From Kribbella kalugense (lineage in GTDB: Bacteria > Actinomycetota > Actinomycetes > Propionibacteriales > Kribbellaceae), in contig NZ_SODF01000001.1 in the NCBI RefSeq assembly GCF_004365875.1, positions 2,852,001 through 2,916,000 on the forward strand: a DNA stretch of 64,000 bases, written 5' to 3'. A program made the translations under genes and the position numbers. Each line of letters starts with the position of its first letter. Within the stretch, counting starts at the first letter, position 1. The notes beneath the pieces are model-generated. The model was given only the letters and a program-made list of their open reading frames with translations, searched no databases and was not told where the DNA came from. Shown piece by piece: positions 18,385 through 26,539 of this stretch.

Positions 18385-18894
18385 GTGACAGATGAGTCCT
18401 CGTGGGATGCCGACGAGGCGCTGACGGCTGTCTACACCGCCCATTACACCTCGCTCGTCCGCCTCGGTTCGCTGCTGCTGCGGGACACCGGTACGGCGGA
18501 GGAGATCGTGCAGGACGCGTTCGTCGCGATGCACGGCCGCTGGCACCGGCTGCGCGACCCGCACAAGGCGCTCGCGTACCTGCGGACCGCGGTGGTGAAC
18601 CGCTGCCGGTCCCGCCAGCGCCACTTGGTCGTGGTCGACAAGCACACCCCTCGGACCCTCCCGGACGAGCCGAGCGCCGAGCAGGCCGTACTGCGGACAG
18701 CGGAGACGGACCGGGTCATCGAGGCGATGCGGACCCTGCCGGAGAAGCAGCGCACCGTGATGGTGCTCCGGTACTACGGTGACCTGTCGGAGGCCGAGAT
18801 CGCGGACACGATGGGCATCAGCCGGGGATCCGTGAAGAGCCACGCCGCGCGCGCGACCAAATCGCTGCGCCAGGTCTTGGAGCAGAGCGTATGA
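18385..18894 (+). CDS. SigE-family ECF sigma factor
   Basis: RNA polymerase sigma factor of 169 residues. Region 2 is YTSLVRLGSLLLRDTGTAEEIVQDAF, and region 4 has LPEKQRTVMVLRYYGDLSEAEIADTMGIS followed by GSVKSHAARA, the HTH that reads the -35 box. The GTG at 18385 (after GAAGAG) is chosen because it gives the usual short N-terminus. The stop overlaps the start of the next gene (ATGA), a membrane protein that could act as its partner. Target genes unknown. Confidence 0.93.
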   Translation: MTDESSWDADEALTAVYTAHYTSLVRLGSLLLRDTGTAEEIVQDAFVAMHGRWHRLRDPHKALAYLRTAVVNRCRSRQRHLVVVDKHTPRTLPDEPSAEQAVLRTAETDRVIEAMRTLPEKQRTVMVLRYYGDLSEAEIADTMGISRGSVKSHAARATKSLRQVLEQSV

Positions 18895-20021
18895 ACGACA
18901 ACGATGACTCGTTCGACGAGCTAATGCGCCGGGCCTTGAGGGACGAGGCGGGCCGGGTCGAGCCGAGTGACGCGCTGCCGGAGATTCGCGCCCGCGCGCA
19001 CGCCCAGCGCCGGCCGGCCTCCCGGCGACCCTGGCTCCTGACGGCCGGCGTGGCAGCACTGGGCACAGCGGCCGCGATCGGCGCGTTCGCCGTCTTCACA
19101 GGTGGCGACAACACCGCCAACGACGGCGATGCAGTTGCCGGTCCCGGTACGACGACCAGCGCCGCGTCCGAAGTACCGCCGAGCCAGACCCCGTCGAAGG
19201 CCACTCCCTCCCCTGTGCCCAGCCAGGGTCCGACGATGGCGCCCACCGTCAAGGCAACGCAGCCGACGGACCGCGGCGCCCCGGAGCAGTCCGTCCCGAG
19301 CGCCGTCGTACCGGTGTATTGGCTCGGTGCCAACGTCGGCGGCGCCCAGACGAAGAAGGAGGTCCGGCTCTACCGGACCTGGACGAAGGTGAGCGGCAAG
19401 CCCGCCGTCGAGGCACTTCGGGTGATGACGCAGAAACGGCCTGGCGATCCGGACTACTACTCGGCGTGGAGCGGTGCGCAGGTGAACTCGGTGACCCGAG
19501 CGGACGACCTGGTGACCGTGGACTTCAAGCAACTCCCCCAAACGCGGCTCGACTCCGACGTCGCCAACGTCGCCGCCCAGCAGCTCGTCTACACAATCCA
19601 GGGCGCGATGAAGGACGCCGGGGGTACACGCGTCCAGGTCACCGAACAGGGCCACACCGGCAGCAAGCTGTTCGGCCAGGTCGACACCAGCCAGCCACTG
19701 GACCGAGCCCAGGCCGCCGACGTACAGGCGTTCATCTGGGTGACGGCTCCCGACGACGACGCCGTCGTATCCAGCCCGCTGAAGGTGACCGGAGTCGCGT
19801 CGGTCTTCGAGGCCCAGCTCAACTGGCGAATCGTCTCGGAGAAGACCCGAGCGGTGCTCGCCAAGGGCACGGCCAACACGAGCGAGGCCTACAAATTCGC
19901 GCCGTTCGCCTTCAGTGTCACCAAGCTTCCGCCGGGCACCTACACCCTCGAGGTCTTCGAGGCTTCCGCGGTCGACGGCAGCATGACGTCGACCGACAGC
20001 AAGCTGCTGACCGTCAAGTAG
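18891..20021 (+). CDS. GerMN-Gmad2 domain membrane protein, putative sigma-factor partner
   Basis: Protein of 376 residues. A charged cytoplasmic N-terminus (1-50, DDSFDELMRRALRDEAGRVEP) leads to one transmembrane helix (about 52-72), a Pro/Thr/Ser-rich linker (75-130), a GerMN domain (about 135-260; VEALRVMTQKRPGDPDY, LVYTIQGAMKDAG) and a C-terminal Gmad2 Ig-like domain (about 275-376). The N-terminus looks like that of transmembrane anti-sigma factors but has no zinc-binding HxxxCxxC. Translational coupling to the sigma gene supports a regulatory role. The outer domains probably bind wall or surface ligands. Confidence 0.85.
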   Translation: MNDNDDSFDELMRRALRDEAGRVEPSDALPEIRARAHAQRRPASRRPWLLTAGVAALGTAAAIGAFAVFTGGDNTANDGDAVAGPGTTTSAASEVPPSQTPSKATPSPVPSQGPTMAPTVKATQPTDRGAPEQSVPSAVVPVYWLGANVGGAQTKKEVRLYRTWTKVSGKPAVEALRVMTQKRPGDPDYYSAWSGAQVNSVTRADDLVTVDFKQLPQTRLDSDVANVAAQQLVYTIQGAMKDAGGTRVQVTEQGHTGSKLFGQVDTSQPLDRAQAADVQAFIWVTAPDDDAVVSSPLKVTGVASVFEAQLNWRIVSEKTRAVLAKGTANTSEAYKFAPFAFSVTKLPPGTYTLEVFEASAVDGSMTSTDSKLLTVK

Positions 20022-20023
20022 AG

Positions 20024-20353
20024 CTAGTCCTCGCGGTCGACGGTGGCGGCCAGGAGGCCGGGGAAGGACTTGTCGAACTCGGGGCGGCGGAGGCGGTTGA
20101 GGCGGCGGGCGCCTTCGTCGCGTTGCTCGATCAGGCCGGCTGAGCGCAGTACGGCGAAGTGGTGGCTGGCGGTGGCCTTCTTGACCGGGAGGTCGAAGGT
20201 GCCGCAGGCGCGGGTCCATTCGTCGTGGGTGGCGAGGTCGCGCAGGATCGAGCGCCGGACCGGGTCCGCGAGCGCGTCGAGTGCCACCTGCAGCGGCACC
20301 TCGGCCGGTTCGACGTGGCTGAGGGTGCGGGCTCGGGCTGACTCGACGACCAT
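20024..20353 (-). CDS. ArsR-family repressor
   Basis: Winged-helix regulator of 109 residues. The fold runs ALADPVRRSILRDLATHDEW, then recognition helix KKATASHHFAVLRSAGLIEQ and a wing (DEGARRLNRLRRPEF). No cysteine pair for metal sensing is present (one Cys, RACGTFDL), so the signal is probably not arsenic or another soft metal. It is divergent from the NTF2-like gene at 20418, and the 64-base gap contains a CTGTCTAACAG repeat that could be the operator. Confidence 0.88.
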   Translation of the reverse strand: MVVESARARTLSHVEPAEVPLQVALDALADPVRRSILRDLATHDEWTRACGTFDLPVKKATASHHFAVLRSAGLIEQRDEGARRLNRLRRPEFDKSFPGLLAATVDRED

Positions 20354-20417
20354 GGTGTTCGATCCTTGTCGTACAGTATGTTCGGTTCCTGTCTAACAGC
20401 TTAGCGAGGGGTTCGCG

Positions 20418-20903
20418 ATGATCCAGCTGGTCGACTACGGATTCGGCCCGTCGGCACGGTCACGGGCGGCGGAGGCGCGGTCGCCGGAGCGCGCGGGTGC
20501 GTTGGCGGCGCTGGAGACGTTCTACTACGCGCTCAACAACAAGGATCTGGACACGCTGGTGGCGGGGTGGGCGGACGACGAGCTGGTCCAGCTCAACAAC
20601 CCGATCGGCGGGATCCTGCGGTCACGGGACGCGGTGCGTGCGCTGTACGAGCGGGTGTTCGCGGGGACCTTGAACGTCCAGGTGACCTTCGGCGACGCGG
20701 CGACGTACTGGCAGGACGACTCGGTCGTGTTCGCGGGGCGGGAGGTCGGCACGTACCAGCATCCGGAGCTCGGCGAGCAGCCGCTGCGGATCCGGACGAC
20801 GCGGGTCTTCGCGTACGCCGGGAGCTGGGTCCAGATCCACCACCACGGCAGCATTGACGACGCCGAATCCCTGGCCGCCTACCAGCATGCAGTCCGCGGT
20901 TAG
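20418..20903 (+). CDS. NTF2/SnoaL-like protein
   Basis: Protein of 161 residues with the NTF2-like cone fold pattern: an N-terminal helix (ALAALETFYYALNNKDLDTL), WADDELVQLNNPIGGILRSRDAVRALYERVF, and C-terminal strands ending WVQIHHHGSIDD. Family members include isomerases, cyclases and simple binding proteins, so no activity is assigned. Start ATG at 20418 follows GCGAGGGG. Likely repressed by the divergent ArsR protein. The stop overlaps the convergent rsmE end by 4 bases. Confidence 0.82.
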   Translation: MIQLVDYGFGPSARSRAAEARSPERAGALAALETFYYALNNKDLDTLVAGWADDELVQLNNPIGGILRSRDAVRALYERVFAGTLNVQVTFGDAATYWQDDSVVFAGREVGTYQHPELGEQPLRIRTTRVFAYAGSWVQIHHHGSIDDAESLAAYQHAVRG

Positions 20904-21616
20904 CTCCAGCGGGAGTTGGCCAGGAGCGCTGCCGCAGCGGCGACTCCAGCAGTCGAGGTGCGCAGTACGGTGTCGCCGAGGCGAACGGGCTCGACGTCGA
21001 ACGCCTTCAGTTCGGTCGGGGCGATACCGCCCTCGGGCCCGATGACGAGCACGATGTCGCCGGACGGCGGGACCTGCAGCGACGCGAGCGGGACGGTCGC
21101 TTCCTCATGCAGTACGACGGGCAGCGCCGCGCGAGCGAGCCGCTCCGCGACGTCGGCCGTCGATGCGATCGGCGCAACCTCAGCGAACCAGGTACGTCGG
21201 GACTGCTTGCTCGCCTCGAACGCCCACGCCCGCCACTTCGCGAGCATCTTCTCCACCCGCTCCGGATTCGCCCGGAACTGACTCCGCTCCGCGTTCCACG
21301 GCACGATCACGTCCACGCCGACCTCGGTCAGCATCTCGACCGCCAGCTCGGCGCGCTCGCCCTTCGGCACCGCCTGCACCACAACCACCCGAGGATCGGC
21401 GGCAGCAACAGTCCCGCGTTCATCGACGGCAACCGTCACCGAACTCTTGCCCGCGGCAACCACAGCCCCTTCGGCCCAGGCTCCTCGCCCATCCGTCAAC
21501 CGAACGCGCTCCCCCGGCCCGATCCGCCGTACCACCGCCGCATGCCGCCCCTCGGCGCCGCCCAGCTCCAACTCATCCCCGCCAAGCTCAGCAAGAAAGA
21601 ACACCGCAACACCCAC
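20900..21616 (-). CDS. rsmE: 16S rRNA (uracil-1498-N3)-methyltransferase
   Basis: SPOUT methyltransferase that modifies U1498 of 16S rRNA; 238 residues. It shows the N-terminal PUA-like start (GAEGRHAAVVRRIGPGERV), the central ERSQFRANPERVEKMLAKWRAWAFEASKQS and the knot-forming IVLVIGPEGGIAPTEL and LRTSTAGVAA. The GTG at 21616 with GGAGGT 7 bases upstream gives family length; a longer frame to 21691 adds a poor N-terminus. It follows hrcA and dnaJ on the same strand but is now separated from dnaJ by 400 bases of repeats. Confidence 0.95.
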   Translation of the reverse strand: MGVAVFFLAELGGDELELGGAEGRHAAVVRRIGPGERVRLTDGRGAWAEGAVVAAGKSSVTVAVDERGTVAAADPRVVVVQAVPKGERAELAVEMLTEVGVDVIVPWNAERSQFRANPERVEKMLAKWRAWAFEASKQSRRTWFAEVAPIASTADVAERLARAALPVVLHEEATVPLASLQVPPSGDIVLVIGPEGGIAPTELKAFDVEPVRLGDTVLRTSTAGVAAAAALLANSRWS

Positions 21617-21695
21617 CAACAACACCTCCAACCCATCGACGCAACCAGCCAACCCCGACCAACCGACTCTCAAACTCTCACGCCCGCCCAACCAT

Positions 21696-21778
21696 CTCAG
21701 GGGTCAACCCCTGAGTTGGTGGGTTGCCCACTCAGATTCTCAGGGGGCAACCCACCAACTGAGGGGTTAACCCCTCAG
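21696..21778. repeat. Dispersed hairpin family 1, copy A
   Basis: An almost symmetric element. Arms of 34 bp (21696-21729 and 21745-21778) match except at about three positions and enclose ACTCAGATTCTCAGG. Each outer arm contains a further palindrome, such as CTCAGGGGTCAACCCCTGAG. The inner core GGGTTGCCC, loop and GGGCAACCC are shared with copies at 3430-3491 and 21908-21999. It lies between dnaJ and rsmE. Confidence 0.82.
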
Positions 21779-21907
21779 TTGTCCGCGAGCCGACGGCGGG
21801 GCGCAGGCGTCGGCGGGACGCGGGCCTGGCGGGACGCGGTCGTCGCCGGGACGCCGGCGCCTGCGGCCCTGCACCGGATCCGCGGCGTACGCCGCCGAAC
21901 GCCGCTG
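21779..21907. other. GC-rich spacer between two family 1 hairpins
   Basis: No gene. CGGGACGC occurs three times here, and CGCAGGCG (21802-21809) can pair with CGCCTGCG (21858-21865). Together with the flanking hairpins this makes a 300-base structured block inside the otherwise conserved hrcA-dnaJ-rsmE order. Confidence 0.5.
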
Positions 21908-21999
21908 ACCGTCCATCTCAGGGGTCAACCCCTGAGATGGACGGTTGCCCACTCGGAATCTCAGGGGGCAACCGACCAGGTGAGGGGTTGACCCCTCAA
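21908..21999. repeat. Dispersed hairpin family 1, copy B
   Basis: Contains a perfect 18-bp inverted repeat with a 2-base centre (21908-21925 with 21928-21945), giving a 38-base palindrome. A larger fold pairs 21917-21950 with 21966-21999 around ACTCGGAATCTCAGG. The sequence is clearly homologous to copies A and C, and changes on one arm are often matched on the other (GATGG against CGACC only in part). It ends about 23 bases before the dnaJ stop codon. Confidence 0.82.
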
Positions 22000-22022
22000 G
22001 CGTTCGGGGAAGGGGGTGGGGT

Positions 22023-23165
22023 TTAGTGGGCGCCGAAGGCGTCGCGGAGGCGGCCGAAGACGGTTTTGTGGGTGGCTTGGACCTGGCCCTGCGGGCGTTC
22101 CTCGTCGCGGGCGGCGGCGAGTTGCCGGAGCAGCTCGGCCTGGTCGTCGTCGAGCTTGGTGGGCGTCTCGACGATGACCTGGACGATCAGGTCGCCGCGA
22201 CCCGCGTGCCGCAGTCGCGGGACACCTCGGGCCGTCAGCGTGGTCGTCGTACCGGACTGAGTACCGGGCCGGATCTCCAGCGGGGTCGTCTCGCCTTCGA
22301 GCGTCGGCAGGTCGATCGTGGTGCCGAGTGCGGCCGCGGTCATCGGCAGCGTGACTGTGCAGTGCAGGTCGTCGCCGTTGCGGGTGAAGATGTCGTGCGG
22401 CTCCACCTCGATCTCGACGTACAGGTCGCCGGCCGGACCGCCGCCGGGACCGACCTCGCCCTGCCCGGACAGCTGAACCCGGGTCCCGCTGTCGACGCCA
22501 CCGGGGATCTTGACGGTGACAGTACGACGGGACCGGACGCGACCGTCGCCCGCGCACTCGACGCACGGGCTCGGGATGGTCGTGCCGTAGCCGCGGCAGT
22601 TCGGGCACGGCCGCATCGTCCGCACCTCGCCGAGGAACGACCGCTGCGTGTGCGTGACTTCACCACGCCCGTGGCAGATCTCGCAGGTGACCGGCTCGGA
22701 CCCGGCAGCCGCCCCGGACCCGCTACAGGTCGGACACAGTACGGCGGTGTCGACCTTGAGCTCACGCGTCGTCCCGAACGCGGCCTCAGCCAGGTCGATC
22801 CGCAAAGGGATCAACGCATCCTGACCGCGCCGGGTCCGCGGCCGCGGCCCACGGGTCGCGCCGCCGGTCTGACCGAAGAACGCGTCCATGATGTCGGTGA
22901 ACGTGAACGCCTGCCCGAAGCCGGCCCCGCCCGGACCGCCGCCCGCGGACGCGAACGGGTCGCCACCGAGGTCGTGCATCTGCCGCTTCTGCGGGTCGCT
23001 GAGCACCTGGAACGCGCGCCCGATCTCCTGGAACTTCTGGTGCGCGTCCTCGGAGTCGTTCACGTCCGGGTGGTACTGGCGTGCCAGTTTGCGGTACGCC
23101 TTCTTGATCTCGTCCGCTGACGCGTCACGGCTGACGCCTAGGACGGCGTAGTAATCGGTGCTCAT
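22023..23165 (-). CDS. dnaJ: Molecular chaperone DnaJ
   Basis: Hsp40 co-chaperone that stimulates DnaK, 380 residues. J domain at 1-70 with the HPD tripeptide ([10 protein letters not shown]); a Gly-rich segment (75-110); four CxxCxGxG-type zinc repeats ([42 protein letters not shown], about 145-205); then the C-terminal substrate-binding sandwich. It is the second gene after hrcA, 26 bases apart, and so under CIRCE/HrcA heat-shock control. Probably the dnaJ2 copy, because actinobacteria usually carry another dnaJ with dnaK-grpE. Confidence 0.97.
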   Translation of the reverse strand: MSTDYYAVLGVSRDASADEIKKAYRKLARQYHPDVNDSEDAHQKFQEIGRAFQVLSDPQKRQMHDLGGDPFASAGGGPGGAGFGQAFTFTDIMDAFFGQTGGATRGPRPRTRRGQDALIPLRIDLAEAAFGTTRELKVDTAVLCPTCSGSGAAAGSEPVTCEICHGRGEVTHTQRSFLGEVRTMRPCPNCRGYGTTIPSPCVECAGDGRVRSRRTVTVKIPGGVDSGTRVQLSGQGEVGPGGGPAGDLYVEIEVEPHDIFTRNGDDLHCTVTLPMTAAALGTTIDLPTLEGETTPLEIRPGTQSGTTTTLTARGVPRLRHAGRGDLIVQVIVETPTKLDDDQAELLRQLAAARDEERPQGQVQATHKTVFGRLRDAFGAH

Positions 23166-23191
23166 ACTCCAGACCAGGGGGTTGTCATCAA

Positions 23192-24214
23192 TTAGGAGTC
23201 GGCCAGTATCTGGCTGACGTAGCGCGCGACGGCCCGCACCGCGCCCATTGTGCTCGGGTAGTCCATATGGGTCGGGCCGACGATGCCGAGCGTGGCCAGC
23301 GCCTCCGACTTGGACCCGTATCCGGTCGCGACCACCGACGTGGTGGCCAGCTCCTCGAACGGGTTCTCGTGACCGATCCGAACCGTGAGGGTCGTCGGGT
23401 TCGTCGCCTCGCCGAGCAGCCGGAGCAGGATCACGTGCTCCTCGAGCGCCTCCAGCACCGGCTTCACGTTCCGCTCGAAGTCGTCGCCGTACCGGGTCAG
23501 GTTGGCCGCACCGCCGACTGCGATCCGCTGCTCGCCGACCTCGTCGGTGAACGCTTCCAGCAGCGTGGTGACGATCGACGCGACCAGTGCGCGATCGCCG
23601 GGCGCGAACAGCTCGGGAACCCCGGCCAGCGACGTGGTCGCGTCGGTCAGCCGCTGTCCGGCGAGGACCGTGTTCAGCCGCGAGCGGAGGTCGGCGATCA
23701 GCTGCTCGTCGACGTCGTGCGGGTGCTCGACGATCCGCTGCTCGACCCGGCCGTTGCTGGTGATCAGCACCAGCAGCAGCCGGCGGGCGCCCATCGTGAC
23801 CACCTCGATGTGCCGGACGCTCGACCGGTTGAGCGACGGGTACTGCACGATGGCGACCTGGCGGGTGATCTGGGCGAGCAGCCGGACAGTACGGCGTACG
23901 ACGTCGTCCAGATCGACCGCGCCGGCCAGGAACGACGTGATCGCCTTCTTCTCCGCGATCGACAGCGTCTTGACCGTGCTGAGCTTGTCGACGAACAGCC
24001 GGTACCCGGCGTCGGTCGGGATCCGGCCGGCGCTGGTGTGCGGCTGGGTGATGTACCCCTCCTCCTCCAGCGCGGCCATGTCGTTGCGGACCGTGGCCGG
24101 CGAGACGCCGAGGTTGTGCCGATCGACCAGCGTCTTCGACCCGACCGGCTCATGGGTCGCCACGTAGTCCTCGACGATGGCGCGGAGCACATCCAGCTTG
24201 CGGTCGTCCAGCAC
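23192..24214 (-). CDS. hrcA: Heat-inducible transcription repressor HrcA
   Basis: Repressor of chaperone genes that binds CIRCE; 340 residues. N-terminal winged helix ([21 protein letters not shown], then [22 protein letters not shown]), middle GAF-like region, and C-terminal [20 protein letters not shown] and [20 protein letters not shown]. The start at GTG 24214 gives the usual MLDDRKL opening; GTG codons at 24220 and 24223 are also in frame. A CIRCE element 26 bases upstream implies autoregulation. Confidence 0.96.
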   Translation of the reverse strand: MLDDRKLDVLRAIVEDYVATHEPVGSKTLVDRHNLGVSPATVRNDMAALEEEGYITQPHTSAGRIPTDAGYRLFVDKLSTVKTLSIAEKKAITSFLAGAVDLDDVVRRTVRLLAQITRQVAIVQYPSLNRSSVRHIEVVTMGARRLLLVLITSNGRVEQRIVEHPHDVDEQLIADLRSRLNTVLAGQRLTDATTSLAGVPELFAPGDRALVASIVTTLLEAFTDEVGEQRIAVGGAANLTRYGDDFERNVKPVLEALEEHVILLRLLGEATNPTTLTVRIGHENPFEELATTSVVATGYGSKSEALATLGIVGPTHMDYPSTMGAVRAVARYVSQILADS

Positions 24215-24239
24215 GCGCACCACCCTCTCTCGATCGACC

Positions 24240-24266
24240 TTGGCACTCGAAAGTTCCGAGTGCCAG
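24240..24266 (-). promoter_or_regulatory. CIRCE operator of hrcA-dnaJ
   Basis: TTGGCACTC, nine bases, GAGTGCCAG: one base in each arm departs from the canonical TTAGCACTC-N9-GAGTGCTAA, with a further change at the last base. Position just upstream of hrcA is as expected for HrcA autoregulation. Confidence 0.92.
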
Positions 24267-24316
24267 TCTACCGAGCCGTGGTACCCACGCCGACGCACTA
24301 CGGCGTGGGACGGGTC

Positions 24317-25408
24317 TCAGGCGATCTCGGGCGACGCTCCCAACGGTACGGCGGCAGGCCGGTCGACCGTACTTGCGACGTCCACAGGCTGATCCTGGAC
24401 CGCTGCTTCCAGCAGCGACTCGAGTACGTCGAGCACGTGGTAGGCCAACGCACCGTCAGCGCGGTGTGGCTCACCGCGACGGATGGCCCGAGCCATATCG
24501 GCCACGCCGACTCCCCGGCCGGCTCCGGCGTACCCACCGGCGACCGGGACCTCGGTCCATTCACGCTGGGCCGCCGTAGCGATCTCCACCGTGCCGTCGA
24601 AGCCATTCGGGTCAGGGACCGACACGCTGCCCTCAGTCCCATGTACTTCGATCCGCGGCAGCCGGGCCGCCCAGGTGTCGAAGGACATCAGGACGGTGGT
24701 CAACGCACCGGACTCATGCTCCAGTACGCCGGTGACGTGCGTCGGCACCTCGACCGCGAACGTTGTACCAGCGCGCGGTCCGGTATGGATCTTGCGCTCC
24801 TGCTTCGACTGACCGGCCCGCGCGGTGACCCGGCGTACCGGACCGAGCAGGGTGACCAGACTGGTCACGTAATACGGCCCCATGTCGAGGACCGGGCCGC
24901 CGCCCGGCTGGTAGTAGAACTCCGGTGCCGGGTGCCACAGCTCATGCCCTGGTGTAGTGAACGACGCTGTCGCGGCATGCGGTGTACCGATGTCGCCGCG
25001 GTCGATCACTGCCCGCGCGGTCTGGGTACCTGTGCCGAGCACGGTGTCCGGTGCGCAGCCGACTCGGACGTTGTTGGCGGCGGCGTACTTCAGCAGCGGC
25101 TCCGCCTCGGTCCGGTTGACGGCCAGCGGCTTCTCGCCGTACACGTGCTTGCCGGCCTCCATCCCCGCCTGGTGCACCGCTGCGTGGGCGGCCGGGATGG
25201 TCAGGTTGAGCACGATCTCGACGTCGTCCGCGGCGTACAGCTCGTCCGGGGTCAGAGCGCGGATGCCCTCGTTCTTGTCGGCGATCGCCTCGGCGCGGCT
25301 GCGGTCCAGGTCCGCGACCGCGATCACGTCGACGCCCGGCAGTTTGGCCAGATGGTCGAGGTACGTGGCGGAGATGACTCCGGTCCCGACGATGCCGATG
25401 TTGGTCAC
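24317..25408 (-). CDS. Gfo/Idh/MocA-family oxidoreductase
   Basis: NAD(P)-dependent sugar or polyol dehydrogenase-like protein of 363 residues. N-terminal Rossmann fold opens NIGIVGTGVISATYLDHL; the conserved EKP motif appears as YGEKPLAVN near residue 95; the C-terminal half carries PGHELWHPAPEFYYQPGGG and LDMGPYYVTSLVTLLGPV. The GTG at 25408 overlaps the stop of the ThuA gene (GTGA); GTG 25420 is an alternative. With ThuA it forms a two-gene operon of the type seen in sugar catabolism. Confidence 0.92.
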   Translation of the reverse strand: MTNIGIVGTGVISATYLDHLAKLPGVDVIAVADLDRSRAEAIADKNEGIRALTPDELYAADDVEIVLNLTIPAAHAAVHQAGMEAGKHVYGEKPLAVNRTEAEPLLKYAAANNVRVGCAPDTVLGTGTQTARAVIDRGDIGTPHAATASFTTPGHELWHPAPEFYYQPGGGPVLDMGPYYVTSLVTLLGPVRRVTARAGQSKQERKIHTGPRAGTTFAVEVPTHVTGVLEHESGALTTVLMSFDTWAARLPRIEVHGTEGSVSVPDPNGFDGTVEIATAAQREWTEVPVAGGYAGAGRGVGVADMARAIRRGEPHRADGALAYHVLDVLESLLEAAVQDQPVDVASTVDRPAAVPLGASPEIA

Positions 25409-26046
25409 TTGCTCGCCCACAGCAGCCCCCGCTCGATGATGGTGCGGACCTCAGGAGTCTCCAGGTCGTCCAGCTTGTGGCCGACCGTGCAGACGAAGAC
25501 CTTGCCGTCGCCCCAGGTGCGGGTCCAGACCGCAGGCATCACCGCGCCCTCGATCCACGGGTAGTCCGGGTGCGACTTGAACGTGGTGGTGGCCAGCACG
25601 TTGTCGGTCGGGTCGTAGTGCACGTAGTACTGCTCGGTGTGTACGTCGAAGTGCTCGATGCCCTCGACGATCGGGTGGTCCTGCACGATGTCGACCCGGT
25701 AGTCAGTGAATCCGTGAGGATGCGAGATGAACTGCCCGCCGACGATGAAGTTGTAGTCAGCGCTGTTCCGGAACGAGTCCGCGATCCCGCCGTGCCAGCC
25801 GGCCAGACCGGTGCCGGTGCGGATCGCGGCGTCGAGTGCCTTGACGTGCTCGTTCGGGATCTCGCTCATCGTGACGCACTGCAGCACGAGGTCGACGCCG
25901 TCCAGGTCGAGGTAGCTCTCGGTCGTGTCGGAGACGGTGACGTCGTACCCGTTCTCCTTCAGGTACGGAATGAACAGGTCGGTCGCCTCGACCGGGGAAT
26001 GACCCTCCCAGCCGCCGCGGACCACCAGTGCACGTCGTTCGGTCAC
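25405..26046 (-). CDS. ThuA-like (trehalose-utilisation) protein
   Basis: Protein of 213 residues with a type-1 glutamine-amidotransferase-like fold but without the amidotransferase cysteine triad. Motifs: VVRGGWEGHSPVEATDLF, GTGLAGWHGGIADSFRN, GGQFISHPHGFTDYRV, and PAVWTRTWGDGKVFVCTVGH. In rhizobia ThuA acts with a Gfo/Idh/MocA enzyme (ThuB) in 3-keto-disaccharide metabolism, and the same pairing here supports a 3-keto-sugar role (inference). GTG start at 26046 after AAGGGTGG. Confidence 0.88.
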   Translation of the reverse strand: MTERRALVVRGGWEGHSPVEATDLFIPYLKENGYDVTVSDTTESYLDLDGVDLVLQCVTMSEIPNEHVKALDAAIRTGTGLAGWHGGIADSFRNSADYNFIVGGQFISHPHGFTDYRVDIVQDHPIVEGIEHFDVHTEQYYVHYDPTDNVLATTTFKSHPDYPWIEGAVMPAVWTRTWGDGKVFVCTVGHKLDDLETPEVRTIIERGLLWASK

Positions 26047-26139
26047 AACGACCACCCTTCGAAAGTTTCGAGGTTCCGTTCGGAACACTTGCGACCTTAA
26101 GTCGCGGGGAGAGGGCTTGCCAACAGCTAGGGTCGAAGG

Positions 26140-26529
26140 ATGAGCTGGAAGTTCTGGAAGCGGGACAGCAACCCGATGGATCCGCAGGAGCTGCTCGCCC
26201 GCGGGCACGCTCAGTCGGGCGGTTTCCCGGCGGCGCCGCGGCCGCAGGACACGTTGCCGGTCGGGTCGTTCGGGATGACGGTCGAGGACGTGTTCTCGAT
26301 CACCGGTCGCGGCACGGTGGTGACCGGTCGGGTGCAGGCCGGCACGGTGTCGGCCGGCGAGCAGGTGCTGCTCAGCCGGGCCGGGCAGCCGCTGCTGCAG
26401 GTCGAGGTGACCGGCGTCGAGATGTTCCGCAAGATCGTGACGACCGCGAAGGCCGGCGACAACGTCGGCCTGCTGCTCCGCGGCGTCAACCGCGACCAGG
26501 TGATCAAAGGCGACGTACTCAGCAAGTAA
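26140..26529 (+). CDS. Stand-alone EF-Tu domain II protein
   Basis: Protein of 129 residues. After a 40-residue N-terminus (MSWKFWKRDSNPMDPQELL), the rest is a recognisable translation-factor domain II: MTVEDVFSITGRGTVVTGRV, a GEQVLLS turn, VTGVEMFRKIVTTAKAGDNVGLLLRGV and an ending like the domain border in EF-Tu (IKGDVLSK). No GTPase domain and no domain III. In EF-Tu this barrel contacts aminoacyl-tRNA and the GTPase, so an RNA or ribosome-binding role is possible but unproven. Starts 94 bases after the divergent ThuA start; the MBL gene begins 10 bases later. Confidence 0.82.
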   Translation: MSWKFWKRDSNPMDPQELLARGHAQSGGFPAAPRPQDTLPVGSFGMTVEDVFSITGRGTVVTGRVQAGTVSAGEQVLLSRAGQPLLQVEVTGVEMFRKIVTTAKAGDNVGLLLRGVNRDQVIKGDVLSK

Positions 26530-26539
26530 TGTCGACCGC

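Noticed and set aside
22026..25564. Very long + strand ORFs (364 and 765 codons) over dnaJ and hrcA
   Set aside because: Antisense shadows of conserved genes with correct motifs on the minus strand.
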